Assembly: GCF_900215205.1 (NCBI RefSeq) | Contig: NZ_OBDY01000028.1 | Location: forward strand, 20,542 to 84,541 | From: Paractinoplanes atraurantiacus | GTDB taxonomy: Bacteria > Actinomycetota > Actinomycetes > Mycobacteriales > Micromonosporaceae | Direction: 5' to 3' | DNA: 64,000 bases | Part shown: piece after piece, positions 7,851 to 15,828 of the stretch | Layout of the letters: each line of letters opens with the position of its first letter | Numbering within the stretch: position 1 is the stretch's first letter | The notes under the pieces: model-generated | Databases searched by the model: none | What the model saw: only the letters and a program-made list of their open reading frames with translations | Told to the model about the DNA's origin: nothing | Made by a program: the position numbers and the translations under genes

Positions 7851-9206
7851 ATGAGTGACGACGGCGCTCCGGTGCGCATCGTCGGCTGGGGCTGGTTCCG
7901 CCTTCCGGGTGAGCGGCGGCGCTTCGAACGGGCCGAGGTCGCCGCGCGACGTGCTCTGGGGGCGGCGCGCACGAAAACGGAACTAGCGCGCATACAAGCG
8001 GAAGCGACGCACACGGATGCGCTGACGGGGTTGCCCAACAGGCCGCGGTTCCTGTCCGAGCTGGCCCGCCTGCTCGACGAAGGGCCGCAACGGCTGTGGG
8101 TCTTCCTCCTGGATCTGGACGGCTTCAAAGCGGTGAACGAATCCCGCGGTCAGGAGGCCGGCAGCGACCTGCTGGTTCAGGTGGCCGAGCGGCTGCGGGC
8201 GGCCCTGCCCGCGACGAGCGGGCTCGCGCGGGTGGCCGGTGATGCCTTCGCCTTCACCTATGCCGGCATGGAGGCCGGGGCGGCGCGGCTGCTCGATCAG
8301 GTCGAGGCGCAGTTCGAGCGGCCGTTCGAGGTGGCCGGCGGGGCGCTGGCGGCCAGTGTGAGCGTCGGATATGTCCGGGCGGGTGCGGGCGCCGATGCCG
8401 CGTCGCTGCTGCTGGACGCGGAGTCGGCCATGCACCGGTCGAAGGCGCAGGGCGGCGGCGGGGTCGCGATGTTCGAGCCGTCGATGCGGGTCGACGCCGT
8501 GCCCGAGCCGTCCCTGTTGAGCGCGCTGGCCGAGGGGAAGCTCGGCGTCACCTATCAGCCTGTGCTGCGGCTGCGCGACGGGCGGCTGCGGGGCGCCGAG
8601 GCCGTGGTGCGCTGGGAGCATCCGCTGCGCGGGGTGATGGCCGAGGGCAGGTTCCTGCTGTCCACTGTCGACGCCGAGACGGTCCGGTATGTTGGCGCCT
8701 GGCTGCGCCGGGAGGTGTTGCGCCGGCTCGCGGAGTGGCGCGCCGACGGCACGGTGGACGACGAGTTCGCCATGTCGGTGCCGGTGGCCGCGGCCGAGCT
8801 GGCCGACCCCGACCTGGTGCCGGGGCTCGTCAACGACTTGGAGCGGTTCGAGGTGCCGCCGGCTGCGGTCGTCCTCGAAGTGCCGGAGGCGCCGGCCGAG
8901 GTGCTGGCCCGGCTGTCGGAGCGGGGGATCCGGGTGCTGATCGACGACGACGAACGGAAGCTGCGTTCCGCGGTGGCCGGGTTGACGACCCACCGCCTCG
9001 ATGACGACGACCATCTGCGCCGGCTGGCCGCGCTGGGACGCGAGCTGGGCAAGCAGTTGCGAGCGACCGGTATCTCGACGCATGAGCAGCGGGATGCGCT
9101 GGCCTCGCTCGGATTCGAGGAGGGGCAGGGTCCGCTGTGGGATCGCGCGCTGCCGCCGGGGCGGTTCGCCGCGCGGTGGGGCGGCGGCGAGCGGGCCGCG
9201 CTGTGA
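7851..9206 (+). CDS. GGDEF-EAL domain protein with degenerate active sites
   Basis: A 451-aa cytoplasmic protein. After a 50-residue basic, possibly coiled N-terminus comes a GGDEF domain (DALTGLPNR at 56-64), in which the signature loop reads AGDAF (129-133) instead of GGDEF. The EAL domain (about 215-400) reads EAV at 250-252, and the DDFG-type metal site is replaced by IDDDERKLR. Both the cyclase and the phosphodiesterase are therefore probably inactive, leaving a possible c-di-GMP-binding or partner-binding role. The GTG of the following kinase-like gene overlaps its stop, so the two are translated together. No sensor or membrane segment is visible. Confidence 0.85.
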   Translation: MSDDGAPVRIVGWGWFRLPGERRRFERAEVAARRALGAARTKTELARIQAEATHTDALTGLPNRPRFLSELARLLDEGPQRLWVFLLDLDGFKAVNESRGQEAGSDLLVQVAERLRAALPATSGLARVAGDAFAFTYAGMEAGAARLLDQVEAQFERPFEVAGGALAASVSVGYVRAGAGADAASLLLDAESAMHRSKAQGGGGVAMFEPSMRVDAVPEPSLLSALAEGKLGVTYQPVLRLRDGRLRGAEAVVRWEHPLRGVMAEGRFLLSTVDAETVRYVGAWLRREVLRRLAEWRADGTVDDEFAMSVPVAAAELADPDLVPGLVNDLERFEVPPAAVVLEVPEAPAEVLARLSERGIRVLIDDDERKLRSAVAGLTTHRLDDDDHLRRLAALGRELGKQLRATGISTHEQRDALASLGFEEGQGPLWDRALPPGRFAARWGGGERAAL

Positions 9207-10051
9207 GGGAGAACGACTGGCGGGATCCGGAATGGGTGGCGGCCGCCCATGAGTGGATCACCCGGCATCTCGACGTCCCGGCGGCCGGGCCGATCGAGGA
9301 GGTGCGGGTACGGCCGTGGTCGGTCTCCCATCGGGTGATGACCGCGGCCGGGGCGCGCTGGTTCAAGGCCAACATCACCGGGTGCCGCTACGAGGCGGGG
9401 CTGGCCGAGGCTCTCGCCGAGTGGGTGCCGGGGCGGACGCTCGCGCCGATCGCCGTGGACAAGGAGCGAGGGTGGCTTCTCACCGCGGAGGCGGGACGGA
9501 CCCTGCGGGAGGCCGGTGACGGCGGCGATTATTGGGTGCGGCTTCTTCAGATGTACGCCTCCCTGCAGCGCGACGTCGCCGGGCGGGTGAACCAGATGAT
9601 CGCGTTGGGAGTGCCCGACCTGCGGGTGGCGCGGCTGCCGGAGCTGGCCGGCGGGGTGCGGGAGTGGTGTGCGGAGCTGGCCGCGGACGGGATTCCGGCC
9701 ACGCTTCAGCACGACGATCTGCACGACGACAACGTGTTCGCCGGGTTCCGGTTCTTCGACTGGGGGGACGCCAGCGTCGGGCATCCGTTCGGGTCGCTGC
9801 TCGTCGCCCTGGGCGTCGCCGGGGACGACCGGGCGGAGCGACTACGGGACGCGTACCTCGAAATCTGGTCGGACCTCGGCACCACGAAGAGCTTGCGCCG
9901 CTCCGCCTCGCTCGCCGTGCGCCTGGCTCGCGTTTCCAAGGCGATGGCCTGGCGGCGGGCGGTCGAGGGGGCGGCGCTGCCCGTCGACGAGGACTTCCGG
10001 ACGGCGGCCGACTGGTGGCTCGAACAGCTGCCCGAGCCGGCTCCCATTTAA
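9203..10051 (+). CDS. Aminoglycoside phosphotransferase (APH)-fold kinase-like protein
   Basis: A 282-aa protein with the APH/choline-kinase fold. The catalytic loop is QHDDLHDDN (residues 169-177), the Mg-binding DFG equivalent is FFDWGDA (184-190), and K55 in WFKAN is a candidate nucleotide lysine. The start is GTG 9203, overlapping the upstream stop as GTGA; a longer frame from 9137 lies inside the GGDEF-EAL gene and was rejected. The family phosphorylates small hydroxylated metabolites or drugs. Nothing here points to antibiotic resistance. Its stop codon overlaps that of the convergent aminotransferase gene. Confidence 0.85.
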   Translation: MRENDWRDPEWVAAAHEWITRHLDVPAAGPIEEVRVRPWSVSHRVMTAAGARWFKANITGCRYEAGLAEALAEWVPGRTLAPIAVDKERGWLLTAEAGRTLREAGDGGDYWVRLLQMYASLQRDVAGRVNQMIALGVPDLRVARLPELAGGVREWCAELAADGIPATLQHDDLHDDNVFAGFRFFDWGDASVGHPFGSLLVALGVAGDDRAERLRDAYLEIWSDLGTTKSLRRSASLAVRLARVSKAMAWRRAVEGAALPVDEDFRTAADWWLEQLPEPAPI

Positions 10052-11232
10052 GAAAGGTCGTCGAGGGCCTCGACCAGGCGGGTGACGTCCTCGGCGGTGG
10101 AGCCCAGGCCGAAGCTGGCGCGGAGCAGGCCGGTGGCGGTGTCGCAGCCTTCGGTGGTGGCGGCGGAGGTCAGGCGGCGGACCAGCGGGTGGGCGCAGAA
10201 CTGGCCGGCTCGCACGCCGATGCCGTAGTCGCGGCCCAGGCGCTCGGCCACGCCGGACGGGTCGGGCAGGGCGAAGGAGACGATGCCGACGCGGGGAACC
10301 TCGCCGCCGAACAGGGACACGCCGTCGAGGCCGGCCAGCAGGCTCTGCTCGTGTTCGAGCAGGGCGGCCCGGTCGGCTCGGAGCAGGGCGTCGCAGACCG
10401 CGCCCAGGGCGACCGCGCCGATCAGGTTGGGGGTGCCGCCCTCGTGGCGGGCGGGGCCGGTGGACCAGGTGACGTCGCCGGCGAAGTCGCCGACGGCGGC
10501 GCTGGCGCCGCCGCCGTAGAGATAGGGCTGGGCCTCGTCGAGCCAGTCCTGACGGCCCGCGAGAACGCCGGCGCCGAAAGGCGCGTAGAGCTTGTGTCCC
10601 GAGAAAGCGATGTAGTCGGCGCCGAGGTCATCGAAGGAAACGGGCACGTGGGGGGCCAACTGCGCGGCGTCGACGACGACCCGGGCGCCGTGGGCGTGTG
10701 CGATGTCGGCGAGCCGGCGTACGGGCCAGATCTCTCCCGTCACGTTGCTGGCGCCGGTTATCGCGAGGAGAGCCGGGCCCCGCGAAGAAGCAAGCGCCGA
10801 GGTCAGGGCGTCGACAGCGGAGGCGACGGAAGAGGGTGCGGACAGGCGGACCGGCGACGGCCACGGGAGCAGGTTCGCGTGGTGCTCGCCGTCGAAGACG
10901 ATCGTGGTGGTGCCGGCGGGCAGCGAGCGGGCGAGCAGGTTCAGCGAGTCGGTGGTGTTGCGGGTGAAGATGACCTCGTCGCCGGGGCGACAGCCGAGGA
11001 ACTCGGCCACGATGTCGCGGGCCCGCTCGTACTCCAGGGTCGACTTCTGCGAGCGACGGCCGGTGCCGCGGTGCACGCTGCCGTAGAGCGGAAGCAGCTT
11101 GGTCACGGCGTCGGCGGCGACCCGCACGGCCGGGGCCGAGGCCGCGTAGTCGAGGTGGGCGAACCGGACCGTACGGCCGCCGGGAAGATCGACGGTGAGG
11201 TCGGCGCCGATGATGTCGAGTTCGTCGGACAT
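10048..11232 (-). CDS. PLP-dependent class V aminotransferase / cysteine-desulfurase-like enzyme
   Basis: A 394-aa PLP enzyme. The cofactor lysine is in FSGHKLYAPFG, and a cysteine in RAGQFCAHP sits where SufS/CsdA enzymes carry their catalytic Cys. The N-terminus FAHLDYAASAPA is also typical of that subgroup. It could release sulfur from cysteine or act as a related lyase or epimerase. The ATG at 11232 follows a GGAGG site at 11240-11244. A SAM-responsive riboswitch upstream points to a role in sulfur amino acid metabolism. Its last codon overlaps the stop of the convergent kinase-like gene. Confidence 0.88.
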   Translation of the reverse strand: MSDELDIIGADLTVDLPGGRTVRFAHLDYAASAPAVRVAADAVTKLLPLYGSVHRGTGRRSQKSTLEYERARDIVAEFLGCRPGDEVIFTRNTTDSLNLLARSLPAGTTTIVFDGEHHANLLPWPSPVRLSAPSSVASAVDALTSALASSRGPALLAITGASNVTGEIWPVRRLADIAHAHGARVVVDAAQLAPHVPVSFDDLGADYIAFSGHKLYAPFGAGVLAGRQDWLDEAQPYLYGGGASAAVGDFAGDVTWSTGPARHEGGTPNLIGAVALGAVCDALLRADRAALLEHEQSLLAGLDGVSLFGGEVPRVGIVSFALPDPSGVAERLGRDYGIGVRAGQFCAHPLVRRLTSAATTEGCDTATGLLRASFGLGSTAEDVTRLVEALDDLS

Positions 11233-11255
11233 GGATGTGCCTCCGCGTGGGTCGG

Positions 11256-11272
11256 GGACCCGCCACGGGTCC
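11256..11272 (-). promoter_or_regulatory. Hairpin between riboswitch and ribosome binding site
   Basis: A perfect 7-bp stem (GGACCCG/CGGGTCC) with a 3-nt loop follows the riboswitch core and ends about 11 nt before the GGAGG of the aminotransferase gene. It lacks a U tract, so control of translation is more likely than an intrinsic terminator. It could also be part of the 3' pseudoknot of the riboswitch. Confidence 0.5.
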
Positions 11273-11388
11273 GCGCTTGCCCGCGTCGTCCTCGACGCGA
11301 GCCTGGTCCTCACCCGGGGCACCCCATCGCGAACGCAAGGGTTGCCGGCCAGCAAGCCGGGGCTTGTCGCTGGCACTCATGACCTGCC
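11262..11388 (-). ncRNA. SAM-IV (or SAM-I/IV) riboswitch
   Basis: Read on the minus strand, the leader contains GUCAUGAGUGCCAGCG, then CCCCGGCUUGCUGGCCGG, GCAACCC, GAUGGGGUGCCCCGGGUGA and GGCAAGCGCGG in that order. This matches the conserved core and pseudoknot elements I know for the SAM-IV class of Actinobacteria. A hairpin (11256-11272, GGACCCG-TGG-CGGGTCC) lies between it and the GGAGG site of the aminotransferase gene, 11 nt upstream of that site. SAM binding would lower expression of the downstream gene. The exact ends are estimated. Confidence 0.85.
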
Positions 11389-11430
11389 ACGGAGACTAGC
11401 ACCACCTATCTCCTACCGGGCAAGTAGGCA

Positions 11431-11436
11431 TATGGT
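11431..11436 (+). promoter_or_regulatory. Leaderless -10 box TATGGT with upstream inverted repeat
   Basis: TATGGT is followed by 6 nt and ATG 11443. An inverted repeat CCTAC-N7-GTAGG (11412-11428) lies directly upstream and could be an operator over the -35 region. Confidence 0.55.
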
Positions 11437-11442
11437 CGTTGC

Positions 11443-12219
11443 ATGACGAAGCAGACTTGGGCCGAGTGGCACGCCGCGCACGAGGAGAACCGGGCCGACC
11501 GCCACGGTTTCCTCGCCGTGACCAGCCTCAACTTCCTCAACGAGACCCCGCAGCGCTTCACCGACGCACCGGGCGAGTGGAGCACCGGGCCCGGCGGCGT
11601 AGTGGTCGACCTCACCGACGGCGAGTCCCTGACCATCGACGGCGCCGAGGTGACCGGCCGTCACGAGTTCGGCGTGCTGCCCGAGCGCGGCGGCGTCACC
11701 GCCGGCTACGGCGAGGCCGTCATCGAGGTGGCCAAGCGCGGCGGCTTCGACATCGTTCGACCCCGGCACCCCGACCATTCTTTGCGTACGGAGTACAAGG
11801 GCACCCCCACCTACGAGCCCACCGAGAAGTGGGAGCTCGGCGGCCGCTACGTGCCGTTCGACGAGCCCCGGCAGATCACCGTGGGCGCCGCGGTCGAGGG
11901 TCTGGAGCACGTGTACGAGTCGCCGGGCCGGGTGGAGTTCGAGGCGCTGGGCACCCCGCTCGCCCTGACCGTGTTCAACGGGCACACGCCGGGCACCTTC
12001 TTCGCGCTGTTCACCGACGAGACCTCGGGCGTCACCACGTACGCGGCGAACCGCAGCCTGGCCATCGCCGCCCCCGGACCCGACGGCTCGGTGGTCCTCG
12101 ACTTCAACAAGGCCACCAACCTGCCGTGCGCCTACACCGAGTTCGCGACCTGCCCGCTGCCGCCGGCCGAGAACAAGCTGCCGGTCGCGGTCGAGGCCGG
12201 CGAGAAAACTCCGGTCTAG
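11443..12219 (+). CDS. DUF1684 domain-containing protein
   Basis: A 258-aa soluble protein covering a whole DUF1684 domain. It begins WAEWHAAHEENRADRHGFLA and ends with YTEFATCPLPPAENKLPV followed by GEKTP, the conserved C-terminal signature. The function of the family is unknown; the fold is beta-rich. It is transcribed away from the riboswitch-controlled aminotransferase and stands just upstream of the flavin monooxygenase operon, which has its own promoter 20 bp after its stop. No signal peptide is present. Confidence 0.88.
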   Translation: MTKQTWAEWHAAHEENRADRHGFLAVTSLNFLNETPQRFTDAPGEWSTGPGGVVVDLTDGESLTIDGAEVTGRHEFGVLPERGGVTAGYGEAVIEVAKRGGFDIVRPRHPDHSLRTEYKGTPTYEPTEKWELGGRYVPFDEPRQITVGAAVEGLEHVYESPGRVEFEALGTPLALTVFNGHTPGTFFALFTDETSGVTTYAANRSLAIAAPGPDGSVVLDFNKATNLPCAYTEFATCPLPPAENKLPVAVEAGEKTPV

Positions 12220-12240
12220 ATTCTTAACCCTTTTCGCCTA

Positions 12241-12246
12241 TAGGAT
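12241..12246 (+). promoter_or_regulatory. Leaderless -10 box TAGGAT
   Basis: TAGGAT (within TATAGGAT) is followed by exactly 6 nt and GTG 12253. This decides the start of the first monooxygenase gene in favour of GTG 12253 over the in-frame TTG 12247. Confidence 0.6.
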
Positions 12247-12252
12247 TTGAGG

Positions 12253-13215
12253 GTGAGCATTCATCTGGCGCTGGAGATCGACGGGGCCGGCTCCCATCCG
12301 GGAGCGCGCGGCGGACTGCCCGACACCGAGGCCGTGGCGGTGGCCGAGGCCGCCGGTTTCGCCCTGATCACCATCAACGACTCACCCTTGTCACCCTCGC
12401 CGGAAGCGGGCGTCCGGGCGAGCCACCTCGCCCGGCGCACCCGCCGGATCGGGCTCGCCCCGACGCTGCACCCGGCCCTGACCGAGCCGTTCCACCTGGC
12501 CACCCAGCTCGCGGCGCTCGACCACGCGTCACAGGGCCGGGGCGCCTGGGTGGTCGGCGCCGAGAACAGCGCGGCCGCGCACGCGACCATCGGCGGCAAG
12601 CCGCTGAGCGACGACGCGCTGCGGCGGGAGATCTCCGACGTCATCGACGTGGCCCGCCTGCTGTGGGACTCGTGGGAGGACGACGCCGTCATCCGCGACG
12701 TCGCGAGCGGCCGCTTCCTCGATCCCGACCGCGTGCACCACGTGAACTTCACCGGCGAGCGGTTCTCGGTGGTCGGCCCGCTGATCACCCCTCGGCCGCC
12801 GCAGGGGCAGCTCGTGGTCATCGCTGCTGCTGACATTTCCGATAAATCGGATGTCGCGCTGGTTGCGGCACCGACGATCGACGAGCTTGCCGCACGGGCA
12901 AAGCAGACAAATGTCCCGCGAGTGTTCGCGGAAGTGGAAGTTCTGCTCGGTGAAGACCGGCTCGCGGAACTGGACGCGCGGGAACCCTGGGGTGAACCGG
13001 CCCGGCTGCGCTTCGCGGGGGACGCCGAAGAGTTCCGGGCGTTGCTGGCCACGCTGGACGGCATCGTCGACGGCGTGCGCCTCCACCCGGCCGTACTGGA
13101 AATCGATCTTCCCCGCCTCGCCGTGGCCACCCGCCGCGGCCCGGTCGGCGGACCGACCCTGCGCGACACCCTCGGCCTGCCCCGTCCCGTCAACGTCTTC
13201 GCTGGGGAGCCGTAA
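12253..13215 (+). CDS. LLM class flavin-dependent monooxygenase
   Basis: A 320-aa member of the bacterial luciferase-like family (TIM barrel, reduced FMN or F420 as cosubstrate). It opens VSIHLALEIDG and has the family layout in HLARRTRRIGLAPTLHPA and LATQLAALDHASQGRGAWVVG. It is shorter than the next two paralogues and may have lost part of the C-terminal insertion. It is the first gene of a five-gene operon; its TAA overlaps the next ATG. The substrate is unknown. The family includes alkanesulfonate, dimethyl sulfide and nitrilotriacetate monooxygenases. Confidence 0.85.
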   Translation: MSIHLALEIDGAGSHPGARGGLPDTEAVAVAEAAGFALITINDSPLSPSPEAGVRASHLARRTRRIGLAPTLHPALTEPFHLATQLAALDHASQGRGAWVVGAENSAAAHATIGGKPLSDDALRREISDVIDVARLLWDSWEDDAVIRDVASGRFLDPDRVHHVNFTGERFSVVGPLITPRPPQGQLVVIAAADISDKSDVALVAAPTIDELAARAKQTNVPRVFAEVEVLLGEDRLAELDAREPWGEPARLRFAGDAEEFRALLATLDGIVDGVRLHPAVLEIDLPRLAVATRRGPVGGPTLRDTLGLPRPVNVFAGEP

Positions 13216-14462
13216 TGACCACCCACCGCCTGCACCTCGGCCTGTTCTTCACCGGCGTCGGCCCGCAGCTCCTCTGGTCGCAGCCCGACTTCGCCGAGCA
13301 CACCCACATCGACACCTTCGTGCAGACCGTACGGACGCTGGAGCGCGGCCTGTTCGACGCGTTCTTCCTGGGTGAGGGCCTGCGCGTGCGGGAGAACCGT
13401 GGCCGCGTCCACGACCTCGACGTCGCCGGCCGCCCCGACGCGATCACGCAGCTGTCCGCCCTGGCCGCCGAGACCGAGCGGATCGGCCTGGTCGCAACCC
13501 AGAACACGACGTACAACTTCCCGTTCGACCTCGCGCGCCGGCTCGCCTCGCTCGACCACGTGTCCGGTGGCCGCGCCGGGTGGAACATCGTGACGACGGA
13601 CAACGCCTGGACCGGCGAGAATTTCCGGTACGGCGGCTGGCTGCCGCACGAGCGCCGCTACGAGCGCGCCGCGGCCTTCGTCGAGATGGCCCGCAACCTG
13701 TGGGGCGGGAACCGGGTCGACACGCACGGCGATCTGGTCGACGTCGCCGGCTCGCTGGGCGTCGCCGGGAACCCCGTCCTGTTCCAGGCCGGCGATTCCC
13801 CCGGCGGCCGCGATTTGGCCGCGCGATTCGCGGACGCGGTCTTCTCGGCCAACACCGACTACGACAAGGCGCAGGCCTACGCGGCCGATCTGACGACGAG
13901 GCTGGAGGCGTACGGGCGTACTCGCGACTCTTTGAAGATCTTGCCTGGAGCCCAGGTCGTCCTGGGCGACACGGCGAAGGAGGCGGCCGAGAAGGCCGAC
14001 TGGATCCAGCGCGAGCAGACCACCGGGCCGCGCGCGATCGCCTTCCTCGAGCAGTACTGGAACAAGGATCTTTCGGGGTACGACCCGGACGGCCCGCTGC
14101 CGGACATCGAACCGGCCGAGGGCGAGCTCGACCCGTCCCGGGGGACGATCTCGGTCGAGCACCGCACCGGCAAGCTCGAGCGCATCGCCGAGTGGCGCCG
14201 GCTCGACCTCTCCATCCGCGAGCTGGTCCTGCATGTCACCCCGAGGCACAACACCTTTGTCGGTACGCCCGGACAGGTCGCCGACGAATGGGCGCGTTAC
14301 GTGCGGACTCGCGCGGTCGACGGCTTCAACCTGGTGCCGCAGCTCCTGCCGGGCAGCGTGGAGGACATCGTCGACAAGCTCGTGCCGGAGCTCCAGGAAC
14401 GCGGCGTCTACCGCACCGAGTACGAGGGCCGCACCCTGCGTGAGCACATGGACCTGGCGTGA
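13215..14462 (+). CDS. NtaA/DmoA/SnaA-type FMN-dependent monooxygenase
   Basis: A 415-aa LLM monooxygenase. Characteristic segments are GLFDAFFLGEGL, TQNTTYNFPFDLARRLASLD, GRAGWNIVTTDN, the phosphate-site region PVLFQAGDSPGGRDLAARFAD, and a C-terminal FVGTPGQVADEWARYV. These define the NtaA/SnaA/DszA/DmoA branch, which uses FMNH2 supplied by a separate reductase. Such a reductase is encoded as the last gene of this operon. It overlaps both neighbours (TAATG upstream, GTGA downstream). Likely substrates are organosulfur or N-alkyl compounds; this is inference from the branch. Confidence 0.9.
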   Translation: MTTHRLHLGLFFTGVGPQLLWSQPDFAEHTHIDTFVQTVRTLERGLFDAFFLGEGLRVRENRGRVHDLDVAGRPDAITQLSALAAETERIGLVATQNTTYNFPFDLARRLASLDHVSGGRAGWNIVTTDNAWTGENFRYGGWLPHERRYERAAAFVEMARNLWGGNRVDTHGDLVDVAGSLGVAGNPVLFQAGDSPGGRDLAARFADAVFSANTDYDKAQAYAADLTTRLEAYGRTRDSLKILPGAQVVLGDTAKEAAEKADWIQREQTTGPRAIAFLEQYWNKDLSGYDPDGPLPDIEPAEGELDPSRGTISVEHRTGKLERIAEWRRLDLSIRELVLHVTPRHNTFVGTPGQVADEWARYVRTRAVDGFNLVPQLLPGSVEDIVDKLVPELQERGVYRTEYEGRTLREHMDLA

Positions 14463-15718
14463 CCCGCCGGACGCTGGGCACGATCACCGCGGCCGGCGGC
14501 CATCCGGGCCCGTACGAACTCGCCCTGGCCGGAGAGTCCACGCTGGAGACCGCGAAGCTGGTGGCCCGCCGGGCCGAGGCGGCCCGGATCGACGCCCTGT
14601 TCGTGCCGGATCTGCTGGTCTTCGGCGCGCAGGGGACGATCGGGGCGCAGGAGCCGCTGGTCTTCGTGTCGGCGCTGAGCCAGGTGACCTCGCACGCGGG
14701 GCTGATCGCCACGGTGTCGACGACGTTCCATCACCCGTTCAACCTGGCCCGGCTGTTCGGCACGCTCGACCACGTCAGCAACGGGCGGGCGGCGTGGAAC
14801 CTGGTGACGTCGTCGATCGGCGAGGAGAACTACGGGCCGGGCGAGTTGCCGTCGCCGGAGGAGCGGTACGCGCGGGCGGCGGAGACCCTGGAGGTGGTGA
14901 ACGCGCTGTGGGGCAGCTGGAAGCCGGGGGCGCTGCGGCTCGGGCCGGACGGGACGGCGGTGCTCGACCCGTCGCTGATCGCGCCGATCGACCACGCGGG
15001 CCGGTATTTCAGCGTGCGCGGGCCGATCAACATCCCGCCGCTGCCGCAGGGGCGGCCGGTGCTGATCCAGGCCGGGCAGTCGGCGGCGGGGATCGCGCTC
15101 GGTGCCAAGTATGCGGAGATCGTTTTCACAGCCTTGCCGACGCTGGAGGACGCGCTTGGTTTTACGCGGACAATTCGGGCACAGTCCGCGCGGCCCGGCC
15201 TGCCGTTGATCTTCAGTTCGTTCCACGCGACATATGGAGCAACCGAGGCGGAAGCTCGGCGGCTCGTGCGGGAGCGGCTGGAGGCGATCGACTACGAGCG
15301 CGGTCGCGCGCTGGTGGCCGACATGCTCGGCGGGGCGGTCGATTTGTCCGAAGCGAAGCTCGATGAGCCGCTGCCGTCATCGCTTTTGCCGGATATTTCG
15401 GTCATCAACCGGCGGCGCGGGCGAGCGGAGATCTTCAGCAAGCTCATCCGCGAGGGGCGGACGCTGCGCGAGCTCGTCCAGGCGGCCCAGGACACCGGGC
15501 ACTGGTCGGTCGCGGGCACGCCGGAGCAGCTGGCCGACGCCGTACAGGAGAGATTCGAGGCCGGGGTCCTCGACGTATTGTCGATCAACGGCATCGCCGA
15601 CGACCGCACACACGACTTCGTGGTCAACGGCCTGCTCGTTGAACTACGCCGGCGCGGCATCGTCAAGGAGGACTACCGCGGCCGCACCCTCCGCGAGAAC
15701 TTGGGATTGACGCTATGA
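14459..15718 (+). CDS. NtaA/DmoA/SnaA-type FMN-dependent monooxygenase, second copy
   Basis: A 419-aa paralogue of the preceding gene, with VSTTFHHPFNLARLFGTLDH, GRAAWNLVTSS, VLIQAGQSAAGIALGAKYAE and a C-terminal VAGTPEQLADAVQERFEAG. It starts at GTG 14459, overlapping the upstream stop. Two NtaA-branch enzymes plus a smaller LLM protein in one operon suggest consecutive oxidations of one compound or a family of related substrates. The stop overlaps the ATG of a 37-codon mini-ORF that links it to the next gene. Confidence 0.9.
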   Translation: MTRRTLGTITAAGGHPGPYELALAGESTLETAKLVARRAEAARIDALFVPDLLVFGAQGTIGAQEPLVFVSALSQVTSHAGLIATVSTTFHHPFNLARLFGTLDHVSNGRAAWNLVTSSIGEENYGPGELPSPEERYARAAETLEVVNALWGSWKPGALRLGPDGTAVLDPSLIAPIDHAGRYFSVRGPINIPPLPQGRPVLIQAGQSAAGIALGAKYAEIVFTALPTLEDALGFTRTIRAQSARPGLPLIFSSFHATYGATEAEARRLVRERLEAIDYERGRALVADMLGGAVDLSEAKLDEPLPSSLLPDISVINRRRGRAEIFSKLIREGRTLRELVQAAQDTGHWSVAGTPEQLADAVQERFEAGVLDVLSINGIADDRTHDFVVNGLLVELRRRGIVKEDYRGRTLRENLGLTL

Positions 15719-15828
15719 GACGACGTGCCGCGGGATTGCGCGCCGAGACAACGCGCGCTGTGGCATCGCGTGCTGCGGGACCGCGCGGCGCCGGTACCGG
15801 GGTCGCGGTGGGCGGAGGCGCGCGGTGA
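15715..15828 (+). CDS. Candidate 37-aa coupling ORF
   Basis: ATG 15715 overlaps the stop of the second NtaA-like gene (ATGA). The frame ends at TGA 15826-15828, which overlaps the GTG start of the sarcosine-oxidase-like gene (GTGA). It encodes an Arg/Ala/Gly-rich peptide beginning MRRRAAGLRAE with no recognised family. The only function suggested by the sequence is to carry terminating ribosomes across the 106-nt gap. It may also be a chance open frame, because the downstream gene has its own GGAGG. Confidence 0.4.
   Translation: MRRRAAGLRAETTRAVASRAAGPRGAGTGVAVGGGAR

Noticed and set aside
9203..10051. APH-fold protein as an antibiotic resistance gene
   Set aside because: Only the general kinase fold and catalytic motifs are visible. 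The fold is shared with many metabolic kinases, and the context is not a resistance cluster.
12261..14447. Long antisense open frame across the monooxygenase genes
   Set aside because: Same GC-driven effect. The sense frames are recognisable LLM monooxygenases with coupled starts and stops.
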